Assembly: GCF_014193585.1 (NCBI RefSeq)
Contig: NZ_BLXY01000004.1
Coordinates: 62,001-126,000, forward strand
Length of the DNA stretch: 64,000 bases
Direction of reading: 5' to 3'
DNA from: Geomonas paludis
GTDB lineage: Bacteria; Desulfobacterota; Desulfuromonadia; Geobacterales; Geobacteraceae
Part shown: piece after piece, positions 8,420 to 15,834 of the stretch
Position numbering within the stretch: the stretch's first letter is position 1
How the letters are laid out: each line of letters opens with the position of its first letter
The notes under the pieces: generated by a model
Seen by the model: the letters and a program-made list of their open reading frames with translations, nothing else
Database searches by the model: none
Told to the model about the DNA's origin: nothing
Program-made: the position numbers and the translations under genes

Positions 8420-9382
8420 CTACCGCGCCGCCAGGCGCATGAAGAAGACCTCCAGGGCCATCCTCGCGTTCACGTTGCGAACGAGCAGGCGGCGTAGCGC
8501 CACCAGTTGCTCGATCAGTTCCATGGTCACCGTCTCCGGGCAGCGCTCCGCCTCCCGGGCCACCAGGTGCGCCAGGTCCGCGTTGGCCAGGGCGTCCGGC
8601 GTGGAGCGGTAGATGAGCACATCCCGGAGAAAGGAAAGGAGCAGCTCCAGGAACCCCGGGAGACCTTCCTTGTCCGCGGCGAGCTCCTCCGCCGCTGAGA
8701 ACAGGGTGTTGATGTTCTTCAGGTTCAGCGTCAGCACCCGCTCCAGGAAAGTCACCCGTCCTTCCAGGACGCCGTCCCCGGCGATCTCGAAGGCCCGGCT
8801 CAGGCTCCCGCCGGAAAGGGTGGCCGCCACCCGTGCCGCCTCGGCCGGGAACTGGTCCCGCACCAGCCGCTCCTCGATCGTTTCCGCCGGCAGCGGCTGG
8901 AACTCCAGCGTCTGGCAGCGGGAGAGGATGGTCTGCAGCACCGCGGAGCGCTCGGAGGTGATCAGGATCATCAGCGCGTTGCCCGGCGGCTCCTCCAGGG
9001 TCTTCAGCAGGGCGTTCCCTGAGGCGAGGTTCAGTTTCTCCGCGCCGTCGATGATGCACGCTTTCTTGGGCGCCTCGAAGGGGCGGTAAGCAAGCTCCTT
9101 CTGCAGTTCCCGGACCTGATCGATCTTGATGAAGGCACCGTCGGGTTCCAGGATATGCAGGTCCGGGTGCTGTCCGCTGGCGATCTTTCTGCATGAGGAG
9201 CAGACGCCGCAGGCCTCTTCCTTGCCGCAGAAAACAGCCTGCACCATGGCCAGGGCGGTCTTTTTCTTGCCGCACCCCTCGATGCCGGAGAAGAGGTAGG
9301 CATGCGCCACCCGCTCCAGCGCGATGGAGCGCTTCAGGACGGCAATGGCGCGATCCTGTCCGATGACGTCGGAAAAGGGCAT
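8420..9382 (-). CDS. holB: DNA polymerase III delta-prime subunit
   Basis: A 320-residue clamp-loader subunit. It opens with FSDVIGQDRAIAVLKRSI, typical of the AAA+ clamp-loader family. The Walker A-like loop reads GCGKKKTAL, and a zinc module follows with cysteines in FCGKEEACGVCSSC. The sensor-1-type segment LEEPPGNALMILITSERSAVLQTILSRCQ is well conserved. Delta-prime acts as the structural stator of the loader that places the beta clamp on primed DNA. It starts at the base after the tmk stop codon, so the two are co-translated, as in many bacteria. The C-terminal collar domain is present and the length is normal. Confidence 0.93.
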   Translation of the reverse strand: MPFSDVIGQDRAIAVLKRSIALERVAHAYLFSGIEGCGKKKTALAMVQAVFCGKEEACGVCSSCRKIASGQHPDLHILEPDGAFIKIDQVRELQKELAYRPFEAPKKACIIDGAEKLNLASGNALLKTLEEPPGNALMILITSERSAVLQTILSRCQTLEFQPLPAETIEERLVRDQFPAEAARVAATLSGGSLSRAFEIAGDGVLEGRVTFLERVLTLNLKNINTLFSAAEELAADKEGLPGFLELLLSFLRDVLIYRSTPDALANADLAHLVAREAERCPETVTMELIEQLVALRRLLVRNVNARMALEVFFMRLAAR

Positions 9383-10027
9383 CTAGCGGCCACCCTGCAG
9401 CCGGCCGCTCAGGGCGGCGGTCACCAGCACCTCGGTGCGGGCCACGTCGCCGGAGCCGTCCACCACCACGAAGCGCTCGGGATAGGCCCGGGCCAGCGCC
9501 AGGTACCCCTCGCGCACCCGCTCGTGGAAACGTACCGATTCCAGCTCGAAACGCTCCTCGCGGGCGCCGCTGGTCGCCTCGATGCGGGACAGGGCCCGGG
9601 ACAGGCCGACCTGGACCGGGCAGTCGATGAGCACGGTGAGGTCCGGCTGCACCCCGCCGGTGGCCAGCGCGTTCAGCTGGCCGATCACGTCCAGGTCGAG
9701 CTCGCGGCCGTGCCCCTGGTAGGCAACGGTGGCGTCGGTGAACCGGTCGCAGAGCACCGTTTCGCCCCGCTCAAGCGCCGGGACGATCACCTCCTGAACA
9801 TGCTGGGCGCGTGCCGCCGCGTAGAGCAGCAGTTCGGCAAGCGGCGTGATGGCGCTGTTGCCGGCGTCGAGCAGGATGGCGCGCATCTGGTCCGCGATGG
9901 GGCATCCCCCCGGCTCGCGGGTGGCGACCACCTTCTCTCCGTCGGCTTCCAGGCGCTCCTTGAGGAGCCTCAACTGGGTCGTTTTACCGCACCCTTCAAC
10001 GCCTTCAAATGTAATGAAAAAGCCCAT
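9383..10027 (-). CDS. tmk: Thymidylate kinase
   Basis: A 214-residue kinase converting dTMP to dTDP. The P-loop is GVEGCGKTTQL at residues 9-19. The dTMP-binding stretch TREPGGCPIADQMRAILLD and the DRFTDATVAYQGHGRELD segment follow. The family's LID arginines (SRIEATSGAREERFE) lie at about residues 145-160. It is the first gene of the run tmk-holB-ricT-metG on the minus strand. The divergent rnc gene begins 246 bases away; that gap is AT-rich near both starts and presumably holds both promoters. Confidence 0.95.
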   Translation of the reverse strand: MGFFITFEGVEGCGKTTQLRLLKERLEADGEKVVATREPGGCPIADQMRAILLDAGNSAITPLAELLLYAAARAQHVQEVIVPALERGETVLCDRFTDATVAYQGHGRELDLDVIGQLNALATGGVQPDLTVLIDCPVQVGLSRALSRIEATSGAREERFELESVRFHERVREGYLALARAYPERFVVVDGSGDVARTEVLVTAALSGRLQGGR

Positions 10028-10273
10028 GTCTCCGGTCTCATGATCCTCTATAAAATCACTGAATTATAGGGGAGGGGTGATTATTATGCAAGATTTAAAT
10101 GCCCCCGCGAAGCCCTGTCGCGCAAGGGCTGGCCGCCACTGGCGGCGGTTTACGGGACGCCGCCGGAGCAGCTTGCTTAAGGTGTCTGGCCGCTGCCGCG
10201 GAGAACCCTATTGCCATGCCGGCACCCTTTGTCTATATTTGGCTCAAATTAAGGACAGGTACGGGTATTCATC

Positions 10274-10972
10274 ATGAACGAAAAGCAGGACGATACCCTG
10301 GCGGGCATCGAGGCGCGCATCAGGTACCGTTTCGGCAATGCCGAGTTGCTGCAAGAGGCGCTGACCCATCGCACCTACGTCAACGAGGCGGGGGGGAAGG
10401 ACAACCAGCGCCTGGAGTTCTTCGGCGACGCCGTGCTCGATTTTCTGCTCTCCGACCTTTTGCTCAAGCGCTTCCCGGAGAGCCGCGAGGGGGAGCTGAC
10501 CAAGATGCGGGCGGCGCTGGTGGACGAGGTGAGTCTGGCGCGCATCGCGGCGGAACTGGAACTGGGGGCCTCCCTGCGCCTTGGGCGCGGCGAGGAGAAA
10601 GGGGGAGGGCGGCAGAAACGGTCGCTTCTGGCCGATGCCTTCGAGGCCCTGCTCGCCGCACTCTACCTCGACGGCGGCATCGAAGCGGCGAGGCGCGTGG
10701 TGCACGAGCTGTTCGAGCCCCTGCTCGAATCCCAGGAACTGCTGTGCGGGCGGGACGCCAAGACCGACCTGCAGGAGCGGGCCAGGACCCTGCGCCGGGA
10801 GCTGCCGCGCTACCAGCTCAAAGACGCCACCGGTCCCGACCACGACCGCCGCTTCACCGTCGAGGTGTACCTGGGCGATGAACTGATGGGGGAGGGGGTG
10901 GGCAGGACCAAGAAGGAAGCCGAACAGGACGCCGCCCGCGCCGCTACCGTGCTGCTCAAGGGGGAGCAGTGA
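10274..10972 (+). CDS. rnc: Ribonuclease III
   Basis: A 232-residue double-strand-specific endoribonuclease that processes rRNA precursors and structured mRNAs. The catalytic signature RLEFFGDAVLDFLLSDLLL lies at about residues 44-62 and the second acidic motif DAFEALLAALYLDGG at about 119-133. The C-terminal dsRNA-binding domain begins at DLQERARTLRRELPRY and ends with EAEQDAARAATVLL. The start MNEKQDD at 10274 follows a GGACAGG ribosome site. Its stop overlaps the next gene's GTG start by 4 bases (GTGA), and era follows that gene, keeping the common rnc-era association with one gene in between. Confidence 0.96.
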   Translation: MNEKQDDTLAGIEARIRYRFGNAELLQEALTHRTYVNEAGGKDNQRLEFFGDAVLDFLLSDLLLKRFPESREGELTKMRAALVDEVSLARIAAELELGASLRLGRGEEKGGGRQKRSLLADAFEALLAALYLDGGIEAARRVVHELFEPLLESQELLCGRDAKTDLQERARTLRRELPRYQLKDATGPDHDRRFTVEVYLGDELMGEGVGRTKKEAEQDAARAATVLLKGEQ

Positions 10973-12021
10973 GGCCGCTGCTGGTCCCCTTTTTCATTTC
11001 CCACCAGGGGTGCCCGCACCGCTGCGTGTTCTGCAACCAGGTCCGGGTCGCGGGGGCGGCAGGAAGCCTCCCCACTGCGGCCCAACTGCTGCGTCGCATC
11101 GAGGAGTACCGCCTGGGGGCTCCGGCGCGGCAGCTGGAAGTCGCTTTTTACGGCGGCAGCTTCACCGCCATGCCGCGACGGGACCAGGAGGGGCTGCTCC
11201 TCCCCCTGCAACCGCTTCTGCGCGCCGGCGTCCTGCAGTCGGTGCGGCTCTCCACCCGCCCCGATGCGGTCGATCCGGAGACGGCGCGTTTTCTGAAACA
11301 GCACGGCGTGGCCACCGTGGAACTGGGCGTGCAGTCGCTGCACGCGGAAGTGCTCGAACTCTCCGGGCGCGGCCATGGGGCTGACGAGGTGGAGCGGTCG
11401 GTGGCGACCCTCAAGGAGGCCGGCATCGAAGTCGGCATCCAGCTCATGCCGGGACTCCCCGGCGACACACCGCAGCGCGCGCTGGATTCGCTGCACCGGG
11501 CCCTCGACCTGGCCCCCGCCTTTCTGCGCATCTACCCCACCCTGGTCATCGACGGGACCGAACTGGCGCGGCGCTACCGCGACGGAAGCTACCGCCCCCT
11601 TTCCCTTGGCGAGGCGGTGGCCCTGTGCAAGGAGATGCTGGCGGCTGCCGGGCAGGCCGGCATCCCGGTGATCCGCTTCGGTCTGCAGCCCACCTCCGAG
11701 CTCGACTCCCCCGGGGTCGTGCTGGCCGGTCCCTACCACCCCGCCTTCGGGCAGCTGGTCGAGTCCGAGCTCTGCTTCGACCGCATGTGCGCGCTGCTCA
11801 CCGGTGTCCCGCCCGGAAGCGTGGTCACCTTCGGTGCTCCGGCGGGGCGCCTTTCCGACCTGGTGGGGCAGAGAAGGGTGAACCTGCAGCGGCTGGCGGC
11901 GCGCTACGGCGTGACGGCAACCGTCCGCGAGGACGCCGCGCTCCCCCCCGGAGTGATCTCCCTGCAGTGGGACGGGCCCAGCCGGCACGCCCGCCTGTTC
12001 GAGTCGCATCCCCGCCACTAG
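10969..12021 (+). CDS. Elp3-like radical SAM protein
   Basis: A 350-residue radical SAM protein starting with GTG inside the rnc stop. The cluster-binding motif is CPHRCVFC (CX3CX2C, residues 15-22), and the SAM-binding Gly-rich segment is YGGSFTAMP. The conserved VELGVQSL and LMPGLPGDT blocks match the Elp3/HemN-like subset, but there is no acetyltransferase domain. The C-terminal part has a GPYHPAFGQLVE segment found in this family. The function is not established; an RNA or tRNA modification role would suit its place between rnc and era, but that is inference. Translational coupling with rnc is likely. Confidence 0.82.
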   Translation: MRPLLVPFFISHQGCPHRCVFCNQVRVAGAAGSLPTAAQLLRRIEEYRLGAPARQLEVAFYGGSFTAMPRRDQEGLLLPLQPLLRAGVLQSVRLSTRPDAVDPETARFLKQHGVATVELGVQSLHAEVLELSGRGHGADEVERSVATLKEAGIEVGIQLMPGLPGDTPQRALDSLHRALDLAPAFLRIYPTLVIDGTELARRYRDGSYRPLSLGEAVALCKEMLAAAGQAGIPVIRFGLQPTSELDSPGVVLAGPYHPAFGQLVESELCFDRMCALLTGVPPGSVVTFGAPAGRLSDLVGQRRVNLQRLAARYGVTATVREDAALPPGVISLQWDGPSRHARLFESHPRH

Positions 12022-12161
12022 GCACAACGCCGGTTCGAGGTATACTGTGTCGGTGCGCCTTACACCGGTGCGGATGCAAAGAACGCTTTCCTTGCCGTAT
12101 CAATTCCCGTATGTTGTAACGCTTCCATTACCGCAACAAGAGCCAGGAGGGCATTAACAAG

Positions 12162-13058
12162 ATGTCTGAAAAGATATTCCGTTCCGGTTTCGTCTCCATA
12201 GTCGGACGGCCGAACGTCGGTAAATCCACGCTGTTGAACCGCATCCTGGGTGAGAAGCTGATGATCACCTCGGACAAGCCGCAGACCACCCGCAACCAGA
12301 TCAAGGGGATCCACAACGTGCCCGACGGGCAGATCGTCTTCCTGGACACCCCCGGAATTCACCGCGCCAAGACCCGCCTGAACAAGTTCATGGTCGAGGA
12401 GGCGCTCTCCTCGGTGCAGGGGGTGGACCTGATCCTGTTCCTCGTCGACGGCGCGTTCGATCCCGAGAAAGAGGCGGGCATGATCAAGGAGGTCCTCTCC
12501 GGCGTCGAGGCGCCTGTCATCCTGGTGCTGAACAAGATCGACCTCATCCCCAAGGGGGATCTGCTGGGGCGGATGGCGGCCTACGGAGAAACCTACCCCT
12601 TCAAGGAGATCATCCCGGTGTCGGCCGCTTCCGGCGACGGCGTCGAGCAGCTGGTGCAACTGGTGCACGGACTGCTGCCCGAAGGCCCCTGCTACTTCCC
12701 GGACGACATCCTGACCGACGTGCCGGAGCGCTTCATCGTGGCCGAGATCATCCGCGAGAAGATCTTCCGCCTGACCCGCGACGAGGTCCCCTACTCGACG
12801 GCGGTGGTGGTGGACAGCTTCAAGGAGCGCGAAACCGGGGTGGTGGCGATCCAGGCGACCATCAACGTCGAGCGCGACTCGCAGAAAGGGATCATCATCG
12901 GCCGCAAGGGAGAAATGCTCAAGAAGATCGGCTCGCAGGCGCGCCAGGAGATCGAGCGGCTGCTGGACACCAAGGTGTTCCTGGAACTGTTCGTGCGGGT
13001 GAGCGGCGAGTGGAGCGACAACAGCCGCATGTTGAAAGAGTTCGGCTACGATTCGTAA
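12162..13058 (+). CDS. era: GTPase Era
   Basis: A 298-residue essential GTPase in 30S ribosome assembly that binds the 3' end of 16S rRNA. The G1 loop is [12 protein letters not shown] (residues 14-25), G2 lies in [14 protein letters not shown]3 is DTPGIH, G4 is NKID, and G5 is SAASGDG. The C-terminal KH domain is present with [18 protein letters not shown]. The ATG at 12162 is preceded by AGCCAGGAGGGC. A 140-base gap separates it from the radical SAM gene, so a separate promoter is possible. The length is normal. Confidence 0.97.
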   Translation: MSEKIFRSGFVSIVGRPNVGKSTLLNRILGEKLMITSDKPQTTRNQIKGIHNVPDGQIVFLDTPGIHRAKTRLNKFMVEEALSSVQGVDLILFLVDGAFDPEKEAGMIKEVLSGVEAPVILVLNKIDLIPKGDLLGRMAAYGETYPFKEIIPVSAASGDGVEQLVQLVHGLLPEGPCYFPDDILTDVPERFIVAEIIREKIFRLTRDEVPYSTAVVVDSFKERETGVVAIQATINVERDSQKGIIIGRKGEMLKKIGSQARQEIERLLDTKVFLELFVRVSGEWSDNSRMLKEFGYDS

Positions 13059-13147
13059 CGCGGTGGCACCGGCCCCAGCCCTCCTCATGAGGAATTGCTT
13101 GCATAGCATAAGAATGTTTGATACTATAACATCGTTTTCTATTTTTT

Positions 13148-13265
13148 TGACACAAGTGTCAGCGGTGTCTTCTTTTCTCGCGTAATTTCTGCGGGTTTTC
13201 AGTATATTGATGTTTTAAAAAATAACGTATACATTAACATAGTTTTTTTTGACATACGTCATGTC
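13148..13265 (+). promoter_or_regulatory. AT-rich control region with two dyads upstream of the heptaheme cytochrome
   Basis: The 269-base era-cytochrome gap is unusually AT-rich. It holds two TTTGACA-led dyads: TGACAC-AA-GTGTCA at 13148-13161 and GACAT-ACGTC-ATGTC at 13251-13265. The second overlaps a perfect -35 hexamer TTGACA (13249-13254) that has a weak -10 (TAAGGT) 17 bases further on. The dyads look like binding sites for a dimeric regulator, perhaps of the CRP/FNR superfamily, but the regulator is unknown. The ribosome site CAAGGAGACG precedes the ATG at 13328. Confidence 0.4.
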
Positions 13266-13327
13266 GGATAGTAAGGTTCTGCACTATTTTTCTGGAACCA
13301 TACGTAAACACGCAAGGAGACGACTCT

Positions 13328-14854
13328 ATGGCATTAAGAAAGTATGCCGGCTACGCCTGGAACCTGATCAGTCTGGTCGGCATGATCCTGGCCGTCACCG
13401 CGACGGGCCTGATCATCGGCTTCCTCTCCTACGAGGGGATCACCGGCGTCGAGAAGCCCTACCTCGGCCTGATGACCTACTTCCTCTTCCCGGGCATGCT
13501 CATCGTGGGCCTCATCCTGGTCCCGCTGGGCGCTTACATCGTACGGGAAAAGAGGCGCAGGCATCCCGACGAGGACATCCCCCCGTTCCCGCGGGTGGAC
13601 TTCAACGACGCGCACAAGCGCCATCTGTTCCTCTTCTTCGTTATTGCCAGCATCGGCTTCGTGCTGGTCGTCTCCGTTGCTTCCCTGAAAGGTTACGAGT
13701 TCACCGAGTCGACCACCTTCTGCGGTGAGCTCTGCCACGTGGTCATGGAGCCCGAGCACGTCGCCTGGGCCAACTCTCCGCACGCCAAGGTGAAATGCGT
13801 CGAGTGCCACGTCGGCCCCGGCGCCGCCTGGTACGTCAAGGCAAAGATCTCCGGCATGAGGCAGCTCTACGCGGTGGCGTTCCACACCTACCCGGAAACC
13901 ATCGAAACCCCGATCGACAACCTCCGCCCGGCGCGTGATACCTGTGAGCACTGCCACTGGCCCGAGAAGTTTTACGCCGGGCGCCAGAAGGTGTTCTACC
14001 ACTACGCTCCCAACGAGGAGAACACCCCGCGCGAGATCAACATGCTGATCAACATCGGCGGGACCCCGAAGAGCGAGCACCACAGGGGCATCCACTGGCA
14101 CATCGGCCAGGAGGTCTCGTACATCGCCCTGGACAGACAGCGCTCCAACATCCCGTACATTGCGGTTAAGGAGAAGGACGGCACCGTCACCGAGTACATG
14201 GATACCGAGAAGCCGCTCTCCAAGGAAGACGTGGCCAAGGCTCAGAAGAGGGTCATGGACTGCCTCGACTGCCACAACCGTCCGGCGCACGTCTACCGTT
14301 CCCCGGGTGTGGAGATGGACGAGGCCTTCGCTGCCAGGCGGATCGACCAGGGGCTGCCGTACCTGAAAAAGACCGCCGTGGAGATGCTGACCAGGCCGTA
14401 CAAGAACAAGGAAGAGGCCAAGGCGACCATCGCCAAGGAACTCCCCGAGTACTACAACAAGAACTACCCGCAGGTTGCCAAGGACAAGGCGAAGGAACTC
14501 GCCCACGCCGTGACCGTGGTGCAGGACATCTACAACAGGAACTTCTTCCCGGCGATGAAGATCACCTGGAACACCTATCCCAACCACATCGGGCACTTCT
14601 ACAGCCCGGGATGCTTCCGCTGCCACGACGGCAAGCATAAGACCGCGTCCGGCAAGGTGATCTCCAAGGACTGCAACATGTGCCACACCGTCCTTGGCCA
14701 GAAGCAGGAGAACATCCCGGCCGGCAGCGCGCCGGTGAAACAGTTCGTCCACCCGGTCGACATCGGCGACGAGCTTTACAAGGCGAACTGCAGCGACTGC
14801 CATGCGGCAGGCGGGCAGGACGTCCCCGGCGGCGAGAAGCACGCCAAGAAGTAA
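13328..14854 (+). CDS. imcH: NapC/NirT-type inner-membrane heptaheme cytochrome c (ImcH-like)
   Basis: A 508-residue protein with three hydrophobic segments (about 11-35, 46-71 and 99-120) and a large periplasmic multiheme part. Heme sites are one CX3CH (CGELCH, residues 132-137) and six CXXCH (157, 206, 312, 429, 449, 488), seven in all. The stretch from the first heme through GPGAAWYVKAKISG is the NapC/NirT quinol-oxidising core. Three helices, about 510 residues and seven hemes match Geobacter ImcH, which passes menaquinol electrons to periplasmic cytochromes during metal reduction at higher potential. Other NapC-like paralogues share this plan, so the orthology is probable rather than proven. 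The gene is monocistronic, with its own AT-rich promoter region and terminator. Confidence 0.75.
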   Translation: MALRKYAGYAWNLISLVGMILAVTATGLIIGFLSYEGITGVEKPYLGLMTYFLFPGMLIVGLILVPLGAYIVREKRRRHPDEDIPPFPRVDFNDAHKRHLFLFFVIASIGFVLVVSVASLKGYEFTESTTFCGELCHVVMEPEHVAWANSPHAKVKCVECHVGPGAAWYVKAKISGMRQLYAVAFHTYPETIETPIDNLRPARDTCEHCHWPEKFYAGRQKVFYHYAPNEENTPREINMLINIGGTPKSEHHRGIHWHIGQEVSYIALDRQRSNIPYIAVKEKDGTVTEYMDTEKPLSKEDVAKAQKRVMDCLDCHNRPAHVYRSPGVEMDEAFAARRIDQGLPYLKKTAVEMLTRPYKNKEEAKATIAKELPEYYNKNYPQVAKDKAKELAHAVTVVQDIYNRNFFPAMKITWNTYPNHIGHFYSPGCFRCHDGKHKTASGKVISKDCNMCHTVLGQKQENIPAGSAPVKQFVHPVDIGDELYKANCSDCHAAGGQDVPGGEKHAKK

Positions 14855-14864
14855 AGCGGCAACG

Positions 14865-14897
14865 AAAAGCCCCCGGAGCAATCCGGGGGCTTTTTTT
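14865..14897 (+). terminator. Intrinsic terminator after the heptaheme cytochrome
   Basis: A perfect 13-bp stem (14865-14877 with 14882-14894, core AGCCCCCGGA/TCCGGGGGCT) with a GCAA tetraloop runs into a seven-T tract. It starts 11 bases after the stop codon and should end the cytochrome transcript efficiently. Confidence 0.9.
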
Positions 14898-14925
14898 ATC
14901 TTCACTGGGACCTGCAGGGTATGTC

Positions 14926-15034
14926 AAGGGGACTGGCTCCGCCAGGTGCCTGTCCCCTTGGTACTGGGAGAAGCTGGCTGAGCTGAAATAAGCGTTCCGC
15001 TAGAGGGCCAGGCACCTAACGGAGCCAGTCCCTT
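14926..15034. repeat. Paired REP element (BIME-like), copy 1
   Basis: Two oppositely oriented copies of a 30-base imperfect palindrome (14926-14959 and 15004-15033) flank about 44 bases of spacer. Each unit has a GGGAC...GTCCC stem with internal T-T or A-A mismatches and a tight loop, and contains CAGGCACCT and CGGAGCCAG (or their complements). Further copies occur at 37492-37526, 39746-39850, 52401-52430 and 59547-59576. The copy at 39746 has the same paired layout and a similar spacer. This is the form expected of REP sequences moved by RAYT-type transposases; no such transposase is in the window. Confidence 0.75.
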
Positions 15035-15093
15035 CTGCCGCCCCCTAGTCCCCCAAGCGGTCGGTACCATTCGCTTTTTGCACATTAACGGCG

Positions 15094-15122
15094 TTGCATC
15101 TTCATCTTAACGGTGCTATACC
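15094..15122 (+). promoter_or_regulatory. Possible promoter of the Ehr-like operon
   Basis: TTGCAT at 15094-15099 and TATACC at 15117-15122 are separated by 17 bases, 32 bases before the first gene of the complex I-like operon. Both hexamers are imperfect, so this is only a candidate sigma-70 promoter. Confidence 0.3.
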
Positions 15123-15153
15123 TTTCCCTGTTCAGCCATGGGGGTAACAGTCG

Positions 15154-15831
15154 ATGTTGATGAAGGCTTCAGAAGTGGCCGCGCTGCTGCACCAGGACGA
15201 GAGCACGGTCCTCAAGTGGATCAAGAAGGAAAAGCTCCCCGCCACCCTGGTGCACGGCACCTACCAGATCAACCGGGTCGACCTCCTGGAATGGGCTACG
15301 GAGCATGGCATCAAGGTGCCCCCCGAACTCTTCGAGGCGGTGCAGGCGGACCTGGACCTTCCCTCCCTGGCCCAGGCGCTGGAAGCCGGCGGGATCCACT
15401 GCGGAGTGCCCGGAGACGACAAGCTCTCCGTGCTGCGCAACGTGGTCAACCTGCTGCAACTTCCGCCGCAGGTGGACCCGGAGTTCCTGCTCCAGGTGCT
15501 CCTGGCCCGCGAGGCGCTGGGCACCACCGCCGTCGGCGACGGTATCGCCATCCCCCACGTCCGCAATCCCATCCTGCTGCAGACCAAGCCGAAGCCTGCG
15601 GTCTCACTGTGCTTCCTGGACCACCCCATCGACTTCGGGGCCCTGGACGGCATCCCGGTGCGCATCCTGTTCCTGATCACCAGCCCCACCGTCAAGGTGC
15701 ACCTGCACCTCCTGTCCCGGCTCGCCTATGCCCTGCACGACAGTGGATTCCGGGGCATCCTCAACAATGCCTGTGACCCCGCGGCCATCATGGATGCCGC
15801 CCGGCGCTGCGAGCGCGGCAAGAGGAGCTGA
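15154..15831 (+). CDS. Helix-turn-helix / PTS EIIA (PtsN-like) fusion protein
   Basis: A 225-residue cytoplasmic protein in two parts. Residues 3-50 are an excisionase/MerR-like helix-turn-helix (KASEVAALLHQDESTVLKWIKKEKLPA). Residues about 85-220 are a PTS IIA domain of the nitrogen/fructose type, with the phosphorylatable histidine intact in GDGIAIPHVRNP (His135). The protein could therefore receive phosphate from HPr/NPr and bind DNA or a partner. It is 3 bases ahead of a HyfB-like subunit gene, so it is probably co-expressed with and may regulate the complex. Two in-frame ATGs (15154, 15160) compete as starts. No PTS permease is nearby, favouring a regulatory rather than a transport role. 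Confidence 0.75.
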   Translation: MLMKASEVAALLHQDESTVLKWIKKEKLPATLVHGTYQINRVDLLEWATEHGIKVPPELFEAVQADLDLPSLAQALEAGGIHCGVPGDDKLSVLRNVVNLLQLPPQVDPEFLLQVLLAREALGTTAVGDGIAIPHVRNPILLQTKPKPAVSLCFLDHPIDFGALDGIPVRILFLITSPTVKVHLHLLSRLAYALHDSGFRGILNNACDPAAIMDAARRCERGKRS

Positions 15832-15834
15832 TTT

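Noticed and set aside
13059-13327. Cyclic-dinucleotide (GEMM) riboswitch upstream of the cytochrome, as seen in other Geobacter genes
   Set aside because: The conserved GEMM core sequences and paired stems are not present here or upstream of the cytochromes at 41346.
13334-14905. 523-codon minus-strand frame opposite the heptaheme cytochrome
   Set aside because: The plus strand encodes an unmistakable multiheme cytochrome with seven heme motifs; the opposite frame has no recognisable features.
14926-15034. CRISPR array or insertion sequence ends
   Set aside because: Units are inverted pairs, dispersed over the window, with no regular spacers and no transposase gene or target duplications.
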